A stretch of DNA of 64,000 nucleotides, from contig JAODUO010000419.1 of the NCBI GenBank assembly GCA_025642075.2, positions 658,501 to 722,500 of the forward strand, in the 5' to 3' direction. Both the position numbers and the translations under genes were made by a program. The stretch's first letter is position 1. Every line of letters starts with the position of its first letter. Shown piece after piece: positions 1-39,165 of this stretch. The DNA comes from Ridgeia piscesae. Lineage: Eukaryota > Annelida > Polychaeta > Sabellida > Siboglinidae. The notes under the pieces are model-generated. The model searched no databases, was not told where the DNA came from, and was given only the letters and a program-made list of their open reading frames with translations.

Positions 1-3000
1 GGTTGTTTCACCATCCCCCTGTACTTTGTGTTATTTGTTTCAGTTGTTGATTGTTTCACCATCCCCCTGTACTTTGTGTTATTTGTTTCAGTTGTTGGGT
101 TGTTTCACCATCCCCTCTGTACTTTGTGTTATTTGTTTCATTGTTGATTGTTTCACCATCCCCTCTGTACTTTGTGTTATTTGTTTCATTGTTAGATTGT
201 TTTACCATCCCCCTGTACTTTGTGTTATTTGTTTCAATTGTTAGATTGTTTCACCACCCCCTGTACTTTGTGTTATTTGTTTCATTGTTGATTGTTTCCC
301 CCCCCTGTACTTTGTGTTATTTGTTTCAATTGTTAGATTGTTTCACCATCCCCTCTGTCTTTGTGTTATTTGTTTCATTGTTAGATTGTTTCACCATCCC
401 CCTGTACTTTGTGTTATTTGTTTCAGTTGTTAGATTGTTTCACCACCCCCCTGTACTTTGTGTTATTTGTTTCAATTGTTAGATTGTTTCACCACCCCTC
501 TGTACTTTGTGTTATTTGTTTCATTGTTGATTGTTTCACCATCCCCTCTGTACTTTGTGTTATTTGTTTCAGTTGTTAGATTGTTTCACCATCCCCTCTG
601 TACTTTGTGTTATTTGTTTCAATTGTTAGATTGTTTCACCATCCCCACTGTACTTTGTGTTATTTGTTTCAATTGTTAGATTGTTTCACCATCCCTACTG
701 TACTTTGTGTTATTTGTTTCAGTTGTTAGATTGTTTCACCATCCCCTCTGTACTTTGTGTTATTTGTTTCAATTGTTAGATTGTTTCACCATCCCCTCTG
801 TACTTTGTGTTATTTGTTTCAATTGTTAGATTGTTTCACCATCCCCTCTGTACTTTGTGTTATTTGTTTCAGTTGTTAGATTGTTTCACCACCCCCTCTG
901 TACTTTGTGTTATTTGTTTCAATTGTTAGATTGTTTCACCATCCCCTCTGTACTTTGTGTTATTTGTTTCAATTGTTAGATTGTTTCACCACCCCCACTG
1001 TACTTTGTGTTATTTGTTTCAATTGTTAGATTGTTTCACCACCCCCACTGTACTTTGTGTTATTTGTTTCAGTTGTTAGATTGTTTCACCATCCCCTCTG
1101 TACTTTGTGTTATTTGTTTCAATTGTTAGATTGTTTCACCACCCCCTCTGTACTTTGTGTTATTTGTTTCAATTGTTAGATTGTTTCACCACCCCCTCTG
1201 TACTTTGTGTTATTTGTTTCAATTGTTAGATTGTTTCACCACCCCCTCTGTACTTTGTGTTATTTGTTTCAATTGTTAGATTGTTTCACCACCCCCTCTG
1301 TACTTTGTGTTATTTGTTTCAATTGTTAGATTGTTTCACCATCCCCTCTGTACTTTGTGTTATTTGTTTCAGTTGTTAGATTGTTTCACCACCCCCACTG
1401 TACTTTGTGTTATTTGTTTCAGTTGTTAGATTGTTTCACCACCCCCTCTGTACTTTGTGTTATTTGTTTCAATTGTTAGATTGTTTCACCACCCCCTCTG
1501 TACTTTGTGTTATTTGTTTCAATTGTTAGATTGTTTCACCACCCCCTCTGTACTTTGTGTTATTTGTTTCAATTGTTAGATTGTTTCACCACCCCCTCTG
1601 TACTTTGTGTTATTTGTTTCAATTGTTAGATTGTTTCACCATCCCCTCTGTACTTTGTGTTATTTGTTTCAGTTGTTAGATTGTTTCACCACCCCCACTG
1701 TACTTTGTGTTATTTGTTTCAGTTGTTAGATTGTTTCACCACCCCCTCTGTACTTTGTGTTATTTGTTTCAATTGTTAGATTGTTTCACCACCCCCTCTG
1801 TGCTTTGTGTTATTTGTTTCAATTGTTAGATTGTTTCACCATCCCCTCTGTGCTTTGTGTTATTTGTTTCAATTGTTAGATTGTTTCACCATCCCTACTG
1901 TACTTTGTGTTATTTGTTTCAATTGTTAGATTGTTTCACCATCCCCTCTGTGCTTTGTGTTATTTGTTTCAATTGTTAGATTGTTTCACCATCCCCTCTG
2001 TCTTTGTGTTATTTGTTTCAATTGTTAGATTGTTTCACCATCCCTACTGTACTTTGTGTTATTTGTTTCAATTGTTAGATTGTTTCACCATCCCCTCTGT
2101 GCTTTGTGTTATTTGTTTCAATTGTTAGATTGTTTCACCATCCCCTCTGTGCTTTGTGTTATTTGTTTCAATTGTTAGATTGTTTCACCATCCCCTCTGT
2201 GCTTTGTGTTATTTGTTTCAATTGTTAGATTGTTTCACCATCCCTACTGTACTTTGTGTTATTTGTTTCAGTTGTTAGATTGTTTCACCACCCCCTCTGT
2301 ACTTTGTGTTATTTGTTTCAATTGTTAGATTGTTTCACCACCCCCTCTGTACTTTGTGTTATTTGTTTCAATTGTTAGATTGTTTCACCACCCCCTCTGT
2401 ACTTTGTGTTATTTGTTTCAATTGTTAGATTGTTTCACCATCCCCTCTGTACTTTGTGTTATTTGTTTCAGTTGTTAGATTGTTTCACCACCCCCACTGT
2501 ACTTTGTGTTATTTGTTTCAGTTGTTAGATTGTTTCACCACCCCCACTGTACTTTGTGTTATTTGTTTCAGTTGTTAGATTGTTTCACCACCCCCTCTGT
2601 ACTTTGTGTTATTTGTTTCAGTTGTTAGATTGTTTCACCATCCCCTCTGTACTTTGTGTTATTTGTTTCAATTGTTAGATTGTTTCACCACCCCCTCTGT
2701 ACTTTGTGTTATTTGTTTCAATTGTTAGATTGTTTCACCATCCCCTCTGTACTTTGTGTTATTTGTTTCAGTTGTTAGATTGTTTCACCACCCCCACTGT
2801 ACTTTGTGTTATTTGTTTCAGTTGTTAGATTGTTTCACCACCCCCACTGTACTTTGTGTTATTTGTTTCAGTTGTTAGATTGTTTCACCATCCCCTCTGT
2901 GCTTTGTGTTATTTGTTTCAATTGTTAGATTGTTTCACCATCCCCACTGTACTTTGTGTTATTTGTTTCAATTGTTAGATTGTTTCACCACCCCCACTGT

Positions 3001-3121
3001 ACTTTGTGTTATTTGTTTCAGTTGTTAGATTGTTTCACCACCCCCACTGTACTTTGTGTTATTTGTTTCAGTTGTTAGATTGTTTCACCATCCCCTCTGT
3101 ACTTTGTACTATCTGTTTCAG
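1..3121 (+). repeat. 50-bp minisatellite made of a splice acceptor plus exon start
   Basis: About 60 tandem copies of a unit mostly 50 bp long (48-51 bp in the first 500 bases). Each unit reads TTATTTGTTTCA(G/A), then TTGTTAGATTGTTTCACC, then ATCCCCTCTGTACTTTGTG with small variants. The last unit runs into the real 3' splice site at 3120-3121 and the first codons of the SLC35F exon (Leu-Leu-Asp-Cys-Phe-Thr-Ile-Pro). The unit is therefore the intron end plus roughly 36 nt of exon. Units ending TTTCAG keep a canonical acceptor and units ending TTTCAA have lost it. The array lies in the intron before the exon and continues past the left edge of the window. Short open frames in it come only from the repeat. 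Confidence 0.95.
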
Positions 3122-6100
3122 CTGTTGGACTGTTTCACCATCCCCACTGTACTTGTGCTGTCTCGAGTGTTCCTACACGTTCACTATAAGCTGCCCCACA
3201 TGCTTGGTGTGGGCACCTGTCTGCTGGGTGTAGGCGGCCTGGTCTTTTCAGACTTCCTCTTGGAGAAATATCCAGGAGAAGGTATGTACACTGTTGTTTC
3301 CCTAAATTGCATTAGTAACTGGTGCTGAGGGGAGGAACTTTGGAAAGTCAACTAAGAGAACCCGGGTTCAAATCCTGGGCTGTGGTGTTAAACCTTGGGC
3401 AAGTTTTTCACTCTACATTGCTCGAGTTTACTCAGCTGTATGAATAAGTAGCTGGCTATAGACTGTGGTGGATATTTGTATGAACAGCTTTCGTGCATTA
3501 ACTGCAGCATGGCTGGATGCTTCCCAGAGATGTTAAGATGGTGTTTACTTGAACAGTTCTACCAGGGAAGTAAAGTATAAAGCACCATGATCAGTCCTGA
3601 TGACTGGATACTGGGCTGTACATAAGAACTTACCTTTAGTTTTTTACTTCAATGATGCTAGTATTATACCTTTTTTGTTAACATGAGCTGCTGTGTTGTA
3701 CGTTCTATTTTTACCTACCCGGTACCTACCTCTATGAAACTGATTTCTTTGTGAGGTGAAGATAATACACAACATATTACTTATTGTGCAAGCATAATAC
3801 AGGACTATGTTGTAAATCTAGGTTATAAATATATGTAGCAGCTTGCTAGAATCTTTGAATTTTTGTTACATATTAAGTCGTTTTCATACTGTGTCACAAT
3901 CTGCATGTATAGTGTGTTACTGATGTGACATGCTGGCATAAATTGTAATGTTCACAGTGGATAGTGGATAGCAGTAATAAGTTAGGACACTAGATAGTGA
4001 CACAGCAACAGAAAAAGAATGACACCTAGGGATTCCATGAAAGTCGCCTTTATGTTAGAAACAGGATATTCATTAAAGTAATCATGAAAGTAATCATGAT
4101 TATATTCTAATGTAATCATACTCGAGTACATTCTAAAGTAATCGTACTCTAGTATATTTGTTTTCTGAGTACTTGTACTCGTACTCATGCATATTCAAAG
4201 TAATTGTACTCGTACTCGAGTACATTTGTATTGTAATCACTCCATCTCTGGTTCACATACTATCTATAACTGTCAGTATTGCTACATAGTTGTTACTATT
4301 ATTATTTGTCGAACTATGCTTAGTTTTATTTGCTTACACCAGTTTTATATTTTCTTATGTATATTGAATGTATAATATATACATTTGACATATTTTTTGG
4401 TACAATTAGTGTGTATAAATATTTTTTAAATTGCAAAATCTGGCTGCATTTTGTTTTCTTTCCTGAAGCGTCTAACAAGATACTTGGAGATTTCATGGTT
4501 CTGGCTGGGGCTGTCCTCTACGGAACATCAAACGTTGGCCAGGAATACGTCATTCGTAGTTTTGACCGAGTGGAATTCCTGGGAATGATTGGAATGTTTG
4601 GCAGCATTGTCAATGGCGTACAGCTGTGAGTGGGACGTGTTTCATAGTCAAACACATTTTCATTGATTACTGCGTGTGCACAGTCCCTTGATCATGACGT
4701 GAAGCAATCATACACATGTAGTTGTTCTCCTCTTGACATCCCTGTCGGCAAGGGTGACCTTGACATTGGGATACCATCATTTTTTTCTTTGTCCTTTCTT
4801 TCCTAACTTTTCTCTCACTGTGCATTCTCATTTCTCAGTCTTTCACCTCCTTTTCCACTCCACTGTCTGGGCATCTGATCTATTTACCAGTTTTTCATCT
4901 TCCATTCTTTCTGCATGGGTGGCCCATTTCAACCTACTCCTCAGCAATTTTTTCTTAAAAGTTTCATTCACATGTGTAATTAAAAAGAAATATGTATATG
5001 TGAAGAAAAAAATCTATATATATATATATATATATGACAGTATCAACTTATGTTTTACATTATGTTTGGTTGTGGAAGTTAGTTACCCGGGGCCTGAAGT
5101 TAGTTACTAGGAGCTTGTGCATTTTTAATACTACTTGGTAATGAACTGTCTTACCGTGGTACTTTTAGTCTGAAGTTAATTACCTAGGGCCTGTTAAATA
5201 TTTGATTTTTGAGTTTTGGACATTGTAAAATCTTGCGCAACAGACTCTTACTGATAATAAGTACATAACTGTGGTCATTTGATGGTCTTTAGTTAATCCA
5301 CTATATAATTATTTTCCTTGTAATCTAATGTTAAAACTGCCACAATGGGTTGACAATGAAGCACCTGGACAGTTCCCACATATACATGTATAATGTAATA
5401 GGTTAAATGTTACTTATTGGAAACAACATGTTTGTTTCTCTTAGAGCGATATTTGAGAGACAAGAGGTCGCTTCAGCAGACTTCTCATCACATCATGTGT
5501 GTAAGTATGAGATATTATTTGTGTAAGATTGATGGCAGAAATGTGTAATATGTAATTGAGTGGGTTCAGGTTTCACAACATTACACAATGTTGAGAGAAT
5601 GTTTTAAAATTCTGTCTTTTAAAAGGGGGTACACAATCTGAAAATCAGAAATGCATGCATTCTTGTCTGGTCATTTGTAACAACATTGCATCTATACGTG
5701 TAGCTTTCAATCTGGACAAATGGTCACCATATGAACATACTAAATGATGCATGATTTGTGGATCTAAATCAAGATGTATGACGCATTGCATTCATTAAAG
5801 GGAACAGACCCCGCGCTTTCACTTTTGTTTTCCGAAACTAGTGCGTGATATTTTAGATTTCAGTCTCGCTTAACCGGTTGCGAAACCTTGCAGAGAAGAT
5901 GGTCTGGTGACTTAGTCAGCTTTTGAATGTTTTCCATGGTCGGAGCTAAAACGTGCTGCGAACTCAAGGAGCCTGGGCAATCAAGGCTAATCTTGCAATA
6001 ATTCATACTACTGTAACTTTGTATTTCTGTTTATTTTGTGTTTATAAGTTTAATGTTGAATGCTTGCAGTAGTATTGTGTTGTGTTATAAAAGTTTCATT

Positions 6101-7856
6101 TAGTTTTTATTTCATAACTGGTATGAGAGCCAATCAGGGTCTCTACCAAATTCTGGGCCATCTGGGGTAAGGTAAGGCTGCCCTGGTGGCTACATTGGCA
6201 GGGTATTAATCTCCCAGGCGGTTCTATGGGGATAAAAAGTGCTGCCACCTCACAGAGATAATTGAGACTATTTAGCTTTGAGATATTCATCTGCAAGTAA
6301 ATGATGTTGTCACAGAGCCACCCTACTGACAGTGTGTCGTTGTTGTTATCCAGGGCTCCCCCTACTGGGGTTTGTGCTGTGTCTGTTCGCCCTCTACTCC
6401 GCCATGCCAGTCGTGATGGGGGTAACAAGTGCCGCCTCCATCAACCTGAATCTGTTGTCAGCTGACTTCTACGCCCTCCTCTTTGGCATCTTCTTGTTCA
6501 AGTATCAGGTGAGAGTATCATAGTATGGTGGGAGTATGTGTTAGTGGTAGATCGATGATTTCTTGCCAGTTGTTAATATGTCACGAGTCTATCTAGTTGG
6601 TGTTATGTTAAAGTGTCTGGTATTTCATGTTATTCCCTGTGGATAAGTAAATAGATATCCCTGTGTTTACCATATATGTACACCACACCACACTCGCTCA
6701 CACCCACACACTGCGCACACACTCGCACCCACACACCCACACACCCTCACACACGCACACACTTACACACGCACACTCCCCCCACACTCATGGCACACCA
6801 CTCGCATGCGCACGCACACACACACTCAATTTATATACGCATGAACATAATTACATTCAGTCCATCCCAACCATATTACAACTGATGGAGATAAGCAGCC
6901 AATAATTGACCATACAATAAACTTTCATATTCTTTAATTTACATTTTACAGTTTTAGACAGTTTACCAATACACTTTGTTGGTTTCAAATGTTGTTTAAA
7001 TCTCATGTATTTTGTATTTTTAAAAACATCTTTACCATCCTCACAAGCCAGGGGGTTGTTGCACTGCTCTATAGATACCCCTGGCTGTTCGTCTCTGCAA
7101 ACCATGGAAGTGAGTGGAGTCGAACCATAAAATTATACCAATTGATTTCGCCAGTCGCTACAGTATCAGCCATGGAAACAGGTCAAATACTCGCCCCAAT
7201 TTGAACTGGTGGGAATCCCAATTTAATGAACCACTCGCATCCTAAACATTGCATGTAACACAAGCAATGTGTGGAGGAACTCACCCAAAATGTTGTCACA
7301 TGACCGGAGGCCGATCACATTCCTCATGGGAGATTTCATTGGCTGATGTCGAAAGAGGAGTTTCTCAAAGCGGTAGAGTGAAAGGCTGGTACTGACGCAA
7401 TCAGCCACGCGAGGATGATCTTTGCTGCCTCATATAATACACCGGCACTCATGTTTCTGAACTAAGGTCATGACTAAAGAATGTCTTTTGTTAACAAAAA
7501 CATATTTACCTTGTAACTCCTATACCATAACTTGCAGAACTGGGACAAGTGTAACAATGTTTCTGTTACAGTTTCACGTGCTCTACCTCATCTCATTCTG
7601 CCTCATCATCGTTGGCATCGTCGTCTACAGCATCTGGCCTGCTCCGGTTACCATGGATACGGACTATAGCTCAGTGCAATCGTCTAGTAACATTCAGACA
7701 TCGTCTGCGGACAGCGTGCGAGAGGCATTTCATTTGGAGATTGGTGACACAAGACAAACGTCTTCCAGCAGTGGCAGCAGTGTTGACAAGACAGAGTGTC
7801 TCCTGTCACCTGTGGCAGGGGAGGGAGAGCCTGGCGCTGACGTGTTACGGGTGTAA
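3122..7856 (+). CDS. SLC35F2-like: SLC35F1/F2-like solute carrier, C-terminal five exons (5' part outside window)
   Basis: Exons 3122-3281, 4469-4625, 5445-5500, 6354-6508 and 7572-7856 join in phase (phases 1, 2, 1, 0) with GT-AG borders and give 270 residues plus a stop. The family is the drug/metabolite-transporter-like SLC35F group of multi-pass membrane proteins. Recognisable blocks are LLDCFTIP at the start, CLLGVG, then GTSNVGQEYV and EFLGMIGMFG in exon 2, LYSAMPVVMGVTSAASINLN in exon 4, and a last hydrophobic helix (YLISFCLIIVGIVVYSIW) followed by a Ser-rich cytosolic tail. Exons 1, 2, 4 and 5 carry the hydrophobic segments. The N-terminal exons lie left of the window. F1 and F2 cannot be separated from this part alone, and the transported substrate is unknown. 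Confidence 0.9.
3322..3640 (+). mobile_element. tRNA-derived SINE copy 1
   Basis: This copy has a B-box-like GGGTTCAAATCC near its head, then a shared body (CCTTGGGCAAG, GCATGGCTGGATGCTTCCC, TACATAAGAACTTACC). The same body recurs at 18735-19048 (reverse), 22933-23148, 33950-34232 and 40780-40915 (reverse). It starts about 40 bp after the donor of the first SLC35F exon in the window. Confidence 0.75.
4060..4225. repeat. Degenerate GTACTCGAGTAC-type repeat
   Basis: Repeated words AAAGTAAT, GTACTCGTACTC and GTACTCGAGTAC are typical of the sub-terminal regions of some hAT-like DNA transposons. No inverted ends or target duplication were found, so assignment is weak. Confidence 0.35.
4732..4970 (-). 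mobile_element. Degenerate LINE 3'-end fragment
   Basis: Read on the minus strand it has a short decayed stretch (WATHAERMED) like the C-terminal region of non-LTR reverse transcriptases. Its end sequence GGCCCATTTCAACCTACTCC also occurs at 26690-26710, beside the larger LINE remnant in SMARCAD1. This copy lacks the 23-bp expansion seen there. Confidence 0.45.
5014..5035. repeat. (AT)n microsatellite
   Basis: Short perfect TA dinucleotide run in an SLC35F intron. Confidence 0.9.
6684..6830. repeat. (CA)n-rich imperfect microsatellite
   Basis: Interrupted CACACA/CACTCG tract in the last SLC35F intron. Overlapping His/Thr-rich open frames here are artefacts of the repeat. Confidence 0.85.
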
Positions 7857-9310
7857 TATAATTTACTGTATTCGTTCTATTAAGCGCACAGTACACTTAA
7901 GAGCGTTTTAATGTAACATAGTGGTGCCATCTAGTGTACTGGCATAGGTTTCCTGTTTCCTCCAGTGTCGTCCACCAGGTGGAGACCAAATTTGCTGTTT
8001 GCGTTGTAAACTAACATGTCATTGAGATTGTGTAAAATTCAAACTGAGATGGTGCATAGCAATGTAAGTTGTCTGGAGATGATTTATTCATCCGGATGAG
8101 TGCAGATATGTGGGTGCAGAGGTTGCATATGCAGGTGATACTTTCTGGTTGACAAAGGAATGATTACAATAAGTGTTGGATGTAATATGATGTTTTTGTC
8201 ATAGATTGTGTCAGACACTGTGGAAAAGAAAAGGGGGGTGTACGCTAATTACGGCATGTATGCTTAATAGAACAAATACGATAGTTGTAATAGCCTGCAT
8301 GTTGACATATTAGTTAGTGATTTAACAGTTAGTGATTTACCTGCATTTTTGAGTGACAGTTGGTTGTGAGAACTAGTTGTGTAATTGAGTAATGAGCATT
8401 CTGCAGTTGGACATTTTGATAAACTGTGCTAGTCAGATTGAATGCTTTTAGTTAATTCATGTGTAGTCTATGTGCGATTTAGGTATACCACAGGGTAAGT
8501 GTAAATGAAGGATTGTCTAACAATCTACAGGGTGCTTATCATTTCATCATCAACATTAAAACTTATGTCATAAAACAGCATGGAAATATAATTCCTCCAG
8601 CTTGCAAGCCAGTTGGAACGTTGTGTAATTCATTATAAAGTGTGGTAAGCTGTGGTTGATTAATTCTTTCATTCCAAATCTCTCATGTTTAATCCCATCA
8701 TGATAAAATATTTTACAGCATGGTTCACAGAACATTGTATTTCAGTGTGTTCCTAATTGCGTTGAGGTGTCCATGTCTGTGCCATCAGACAGTGATTGAC
8801 TCTTCTATTCTCAGAATAGTTCACTTTGGCCTTACTCTGAATTCTATGCTTATAGTTATACCTGATGTTTGGTAGGACATTTGATTTTATCTGTAAGGTC
8901 ATAATTGATTCAAGCATTTAAATACAATGATGGCTAACTTCTGCTTTGCTACCTCAATTATTATTATTGTCTCCTCAAAATGATATTGTGTACGTGTCAC
9001 CTTAATTACTACTATTTGTCACCAAATACTGTCATTTGCTATTCATCTCCTTAAAGGAGTTTATTAAGCATAATCCATTAGCAACTACAATATACAGAGT
9101 AGCAAACATATTATGCCAAGGACAGAACAACTCAGACCTAATCTACAAATCGTGTGAGGCAGCGAGTTGAAAATTATTTTGTAATAATTTATTGATTATT
9201 TAATTATGAGGATGGATTACTCATTTTGGCTACACCATCATTATTTGGTGTAATATTACATTTTAGATGCAAATTGTATTTTTGTACAATAAATATTTGA
9301 ATCAAACATT
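7857..9310 (+). other. 3' UTR of the SLC35F-like gene
   Basis: There is no coding evidence between the TAA stop at 7854-7856 and the first good poly(A) signal. The stretch is AT-rich single-copy sequence and is read as a long 3' UTR. The exact cleavage site is inferred. Confidence 0.6.
9288..9293 (+). terminator. Poly(A) signal AATAAA of the SLC35F-like gene
   Basis: AATAAA is followed about 20 bases later by GT-rich sequence (TGATTGTGTGTTTG, then GTGCATGCGTGTGTG), the usual downstream element of a cleavage site. Confidence 0.65.
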
Positions 9311-9490
9311 GATTGTGTGTTTGAACGTGCATGCGTGTGTGAAATACTAAATATGTGTATGTTGGCCAATTACTTTGGAAATCTTAACAAACTTCCTGGT
9401 ATGAATCCTAATCCAACAGGGGTCATCAGTAAAGGAGCCATATGGCAGTATTATCAATTTGCATTTGTCCAACATATGTAGGTGTGTATA

Positions 9491-9758
9491 CAGTGTTTAA
9501 GTAAAATGATGGGTGAGGTAGGCTCCACAAGTACCAAAGGTGTGATGCGACACTGTTGATCTGGGGGCATGGGCAGTTGGGCACCCATAACTATTGTTAA
9601 AATTACCTTCAAAATGGTGCATTCTGAATGGTGTTTTAACCTATTCCCTGTTATAAGATAGAGGGGAAATAAATGTTAATTGGCATGTGTTGAACTGGGT
9701 GGCTTAGAAAAACAGTGAGGTGGTCCATCTCAGTCGTCATACAGCAGGGGAAACACTG
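9491..9758 (+). mobile_element. MITE-like element, CAGTGTTT...AAACACTG ends, copy 1
   Basis: Starts CAGTGTTTAAGTAAAATGATG and ends GGGGAAACACTG, giving short inverted ends of the CAGTGTTTCCC type found in hAT-related elements. The shared interior (GGGGGCATGG, AACCTATTCCCTG, GTGGCTTAGAAAAA) recurs at 14930-15229 and 59218-59545. No transposase is encoded. No matching target duplication is seen at this copy. Confidence 0.7.
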
Positions 9759-9879
9759 ACATACATTTGGTAGAGGTTTGGATACAAACACGGACTGTAG
9801 ATGAAATCAATTGTTAAAATATCCCCCCCACCTATTGGATAAAACATTTACAAAAACACATTAATAGAGATTAGTTAGG

Positions 9880-9909
9880 CCACGGACTTATATGCATATA
9901 AGTCCGTGG
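9880..9909. repeat. 30-bp perfect palindrome flanked by direct GTTAGGC
   Basis: Fifteen-base arms (CCACGGACTTATATG and its complement) meet with no spacer. The 7-bp word GTTAGGC overlaps each edge (9874-9880 and 9909-9915), like a target duplication around a foldback insertion. Confidence 0.8.
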
Positions 9910-10991
9910 TTAGGCTTGATCTAAATTTTGCAGTGACACCAATTGGCTGCGAGTGAGGTCACCGTTTTTGATTGGGTTTATTTTAATGTCATCGTGCATG
10001 TACATTTATTTATCCATGATATGCACATGCTGATAGAACACAGCGTACATGGAATCCACGAAGTTGCACATTATGAAATGTCTGGTGGAAATGTTGCCAA
10101 CATTTTAATGACTAGAAGTGCTGTCACCTGCGTGGAACCTGGGGTGCTGTCACCTGGTGTCCCATCTGGGAACTAGACCGCATGTTTCCATACTTCTCTG
10201 ATAAGCGTACGTACGTTGTTTCATCAGTTTAAGATGCATGTTGCACATTGTTATTCACCACCAGATACTGACGCAATGAAGAATGGGGAAGAGATATAGA
10301 AATAAAGTTACTGACACGGGAGAGGCCAGAGAGTTGCCAAGACTCCAGAGCCGAGGACACTGCCAGGCACAATCACAGGCACAGCCAAGCAACGGCACAA
10401 TCGCAGCCAGCACAGGCACAGTTGGCTGTGCCAGAGTCGGAGAGGGTCATTGCCACAGTGACATTGTCATCGGGTAGCTTTTATACTCTATTTCTCCCTA
10501 ATCACTCGTCCACCCTTTCTCAATCGCATGCGCACTTTCCAAAGCTTCGAACGAACGCTCTACGAAAACGTGAAAACATCCAGGGCGTTCTTCATGCATG
10601 CCCGATAGATGGCGACGTGATCACGATCTCCTGTAAAAGAGGCGTCCACTTGGGGTAATGGTGACTCGGCGGGTAAAGTCGAGTGTCATCGATTCTTAAT
10701 AGGATTGTCAATTGGTGGTTGTACGAACGTTGCTGTAAAACACCGGTAGCATACTAGAAAAATGTAAATTTAATAGCGGTCTGACTTCGAGTTTACATGT
10801 ATTTAGTGTGAGGTTTGGCGCCGTCGCTATTTTGCGGTTGCGACACTTGTCTGACTGAACTTCAGTTCAGCCTTCAGGAACTGCATACGCCGGCGTGTTT
10901 CCGCACAGTTGTGACAATAGAATGCAGTGAAATCTTGTAGTTTGACATTTGTTTAAGTTACATACGTTTGAAAGGGTACGTAACTTGCAAG

Positions 10992-38143
<27,152 letters not shown>

Positions 38144-38424
38144 TGACGACCGATGGGACGGAAGCATTTGTTTCCCCACCTAGGAGACGTTTGATCAGGG
38201 ATATTGACACATGATCAATGAACACATAACCATTTCCCTGTAGCCATGTTGTGGTTGCCATCCAGGAAATGTTTACCGTGTTTGATGTGATCACGTTCAT
38301 CTTGTCTTAGGGAAAATTTACATGTCAGATTTATAATCAAATACTGAAAGTCTGCATGCGTCCATTTAACATTCAGATTTTACGTGTATGCATTGGTTTA
38401 ATGTTCATGTACAGATAGTGGCGT

Positions 38425-38430
38425 AATAAA
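38425..38430 (+). terminator. Poly(A) signal of SMARCAD1
   Basis: AATAAA lies 282 bp after the TGA stop at 38141-38143. The next gene's signal on the other strand is only 62 bp away. Confidence 0.7.
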
Positions 38431-38491
38431 TATTTTCTACTTTCAAGTGTGGAAATGACAACAGGAGAAAATGTGGTTTCATTCAGTGCTT

Positions 38492-38497
38492 TTTATT
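38492..38497 (-). terminator. Poly(A) signal of PDHA1 (minus strand)
   Basis: TTTATT on the plus strand is AATAAA on the minus strand, about 670 bp after the PDHA1 stop. It predicts 3' ends overlapping or nearly touching those of SMARCAD1. Confidence 0.6.
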
Positions 38498-39165
38498 CAG
38501 AGAATCAACAAAACAAAAACAACTTATAATAATATCTTAAGCACTCTTTTTCATAAGCACCATAGGTAAGTCTATATGAGTAAATATTAATTAGTGTATG
38601 AGGTGCTGTTATACAGCGAACTATATCCTCCCTCTTTGGCAAATATTCCACCCTGGGATTGTGCACATCCCAATGCTCTTGGATCGGGTCACAATTACAA
38701 TCCATTATATATTATATTATAGTAGAACCTGCCTCGAGTACCTCTTGTAGATGGTCACTTTCACGGTTCTTTTTGACTGTGTCGCCATGGATGACCACGG
38801 CTTTTGCTGGGGTAAAGATGTGGACAGGTTCTTGTGTACAGCAAACATGAAAACGTACCTGTTCTAGCGACTCGACTCAACTCAGAAAGGTGTGGTGCTT
38901 AACCTTGAATCATATTGCACAGGATCAGACCAGCTGTTGTTGACACTAAAAGGAGACCATCTGGAATGTTTGTCTTGGTGTGTGAAACACTTGCCAACAA
39001 GTAGGTCAGGCTAATTCACAGACAGCCACCGTCCGAAAGCTGACCTTCCTACGTTGTGCAGTGCAGTTCTAACCAGTTAACACGAATCGGATTAATCGCT
39101 ACGACACGATGCTCATGATCTATGTGCGAAAAAACCTCCAGACGTCCACTGTGTGTCGCCAGTGT

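Larger units (their letters stand above)
9311..10850. other. Intergenic interval between SLC35F-like and SMARCAD1-like genes
   Basis: Contains one MITE copy (9491-9758) and a 30-bp palindrome (9880-9909). The short open frames at 9943-10658 have no recognisable domain. The 140 bases before the SMARCAD1 ATG are probably its 5' UTR. No TATA box is evident. Confidence 0.5.

Noticed and set aside
1..3121. CRISPR-like array of regular repeats
   Set aside because: Units are contiguous with no unique spacers, in animal DNA, and match the adjacent exon junction.
10283..10658. Possible small gene before SMARCAD1
   Set aside because: Gln/Ala-rich frame without a recognised domain, good start context or splice signals.
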